Source of the DNA: Paramacrobiotus richtersi
Taxonomy: Eukaryota > Tardigrada > Eutardigrada > Parachela > Macrobiotidae
Direction: 5' to 3'
Length of the DNA stretch: 31,623 nucleotides
NCBI GenBank assembly: GCA_034698045.1
Contig: JAQGAU010000299.1
Location: 1-31,623, forward strand
Both the position numbers and the translations under genes were made by a program. Positions 30,677 to 31,623 of the stretch are shown in pieces (position 1 is the stretch's first letter; every line of letters begins with the position of its first letter). The notes under the pieces were generated by a model, which was given only the letters and a program-made list of their open reading frames with translations, was not told the DNA's origin and ran no database searches.

Positions 30677-30868
30677 TTAATGCCTGGTGGAAATCTGGGC
30701 TGCAAATACTGGGGACTGTGCAGCGGTGTATTCGCACTTTCGCAGCACAAGTACGTTTTTTATATCGAGAATGTCCCTTTTCTGAAGGGGCTCCTGCGCA
30801 AGGACTTGACGGCGTCCGCAAATGATAAAATCCTGTTCTGCGAGATACAGTTCCATTTTCGCCACGTC
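30677..30868 (-). pseudogene. Duplicate of the coiled-coil exon, diverged
   Basis: It has an acceptor (GGGATTTTCAG) before 30868 in the same phase 0 as the exon at 30573. The start DVAKMELYLAEQDF aligns with DKAEKEFDLAEQEV, and RRQVLAQEPLQKR aligns with RRQAFAKGHLQER. The frame ends in TAA at 30677 without a donor. Similarity fades after about 35 residues. It is upstream of the better-preserved exon on the same strand, indicating tandem exon duplication followed by decay. Confidence 0.5.
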
Positions 30869-30879
30869 CTGAAAATCCC

Positions 30880-30985
30880 AAGTGTTAAGGCCTGGTGGAG
30901 ATGTTCACTGCACGGATTGTGACCGTGCAACGTTGTATTCGAGCATTCGCAGCAAACGCGGCTTTATCTGAAGGATGTGTCTTAA
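30880..30985 (-). repeat. Third partial copy of the exon-duplication unit
   Basis: The plus strand reads GCCTGGTGGARAT at both 30682 and 30889, and the next 90 bp (TTGTATTCGAGCATTCGCAGC versus GTGTATTCGCACTTTCGCAG) stay alignable, giving a 200-bp offset. Its minus-strand frame (AANARIQRCTV) ends in TAA at a place corresponding to the stop of the neighbouring copy. Confidence 0.5.
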
Positions 30986-31103
30986 GTCTTGTGCATATAA
31001 ATTTGTAACCATCGAACGATTGAGTCGTGCCTTCTGTATACGGGGTCTTTAATTTTTGTTTTACAGAATCAGTCAGCCACGAAAACAGGAACTCGCCACT
31101 TAC

Positions 31104-31209
31104 CGTCTCTGAATCCGTGCTGCGGTTCTGATAGGAGGAGTCTTCAGTCTGTCGTCAATCTGTCTGATAGGAAGATTCATGTTTTGGACTGCCGACTTCA
31201 AAGCGCGAT
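31104..31209 (-). CDS. Candidate exon with strong splice sites, product unknown
   Basis: The acceptor (GATGTTGTTTTAG) ends at 31210 and the donor GTAAGT starts at 31103. The 106-bp exon is open in one frame (RALKSAVQNMNLPIR, then QIDDRLKTPP) with two spare bases at each end. It is basic and without a recognised domain. Its 3' phase does not fit the phase 0 acceptors at 30868 and 30573, so an exon is missing between them or this exon belongs to another transcript. Confidence 0.45.
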
Positions 31210-31285
31210 CTAAAACAACATCAGGGATGATTAAAATATCCCGGGTATCGAGCCATAAAGCGTACAGAAAACATTCAAAGTCACT

Positions 31286-31623
31286 CCCGAAGCGTCAGAA
31301 TTGGCCGGAAAAGCGTTATGATGAAAGACCAGGGTCTGTTTAGTCTAGGAAAATACTCCCAGCCTCTCCCGGTAGGAAGAGCGTGAAAAAATTGGCTTTT
31401 TGTGTTTTCCATACTGATTTACCTGTGAACGATTTGACGGCCTAGAACGGTCCCGAAGCGTCAAAATTGGCCGGAAAAGCGTTATTATGAAAGAGCAGGG
31501 TCTGTTTAGTCTAGTAAAATACTCCCAGTTTCTCACGGTAGGAAGAGCGTGAAATAATTGGCTTTTTGTGTTTTACATACTGATTTACCTGTGAACGATT
31601 TGACGGCCCAGAACGGTCCCGAA
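31286..31623. repeat. 166-bp tandem satellite, about 2 copies, cut by the right edge
   Basis: CCCGAAGCGTCARAATTGGC begins at 31286 and 31452, and a third copy starts at 31618 just before the window ends. Identity between the two full units is about 95 per cent by eye. The unit includes GGTAGGAAGAGCGTGAAA and GTGAACGATTTGACGGCC. The array almost certainly continues to the right. Confidence 0.95.

Overview
The window looks like gene-poor, AT-rich nuclear DNA from an animal. It has no operons, no dense coding and no long open frames. The few coding-like stretches are short and flanked by splice-like signals. The clearest protein signal is one exon of a rhodopsin-like receptor (7289-7716), whose sequence style recalls receptor expansions in small invertebrates such as tardigrades. 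That assignment is inference from memory.

Layout. The left edge carries a 65-bp tandem array (1-365) followed by a 9-bp array (393-455). Most of 551-6100 and 10468-20540 consists of degenerate copies of one composite repeat of about 2.5-3 kb. Its modules keep their order from copy to copy, although single copies lack modules or carry insertions. Two copies serve as empty sites that expose younger insertions: a 121-bp inverted-repeat element at 880-1000 and a roughly 1.1-kb block at 11261-12361. The non-repeated islands are 2331-4880, 6101-9045, 9595-10467 and 20541-24535. The receptor exon lies in the second of these. A 550-bp element with clustered GACATTTCGCCGC motifs occupies 9046-9594.

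From 24.5 kb to the right edge the content changes. There is an (AAAT)n tract with a 140-bp minisatellite (25272-25815), a diverged segmental duplication (26694-27370 and 28795-29527), and coding-like exons on both strands. The minus-strand set (29535-31209) includes a duplicated coiled-coil exon with intact splice signals but two in-frame TAG codons, so it is probably a decayed or decaying gene. The right edge is a 166-bp tandem satellite that runs out of the window.

The most interesting structure is inside the composite repeat. At fixed module positions there is a motif close to CGTAGTGYAGYGGC, which resembles the Pol III A box of tRNA genes. In several modules a B-box-like TTCGAA or TTCGAT core follows 32-69 bp later, and a T5 or longer run follows about 82-134 bp from the A box. 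Spacing is tight within each module class. This suggests the repeat was built from, or still carries, tRNA-derived small-RNA or SINE-like units. Nothing here shows that they are expressed. I found no complete gene system in the window.
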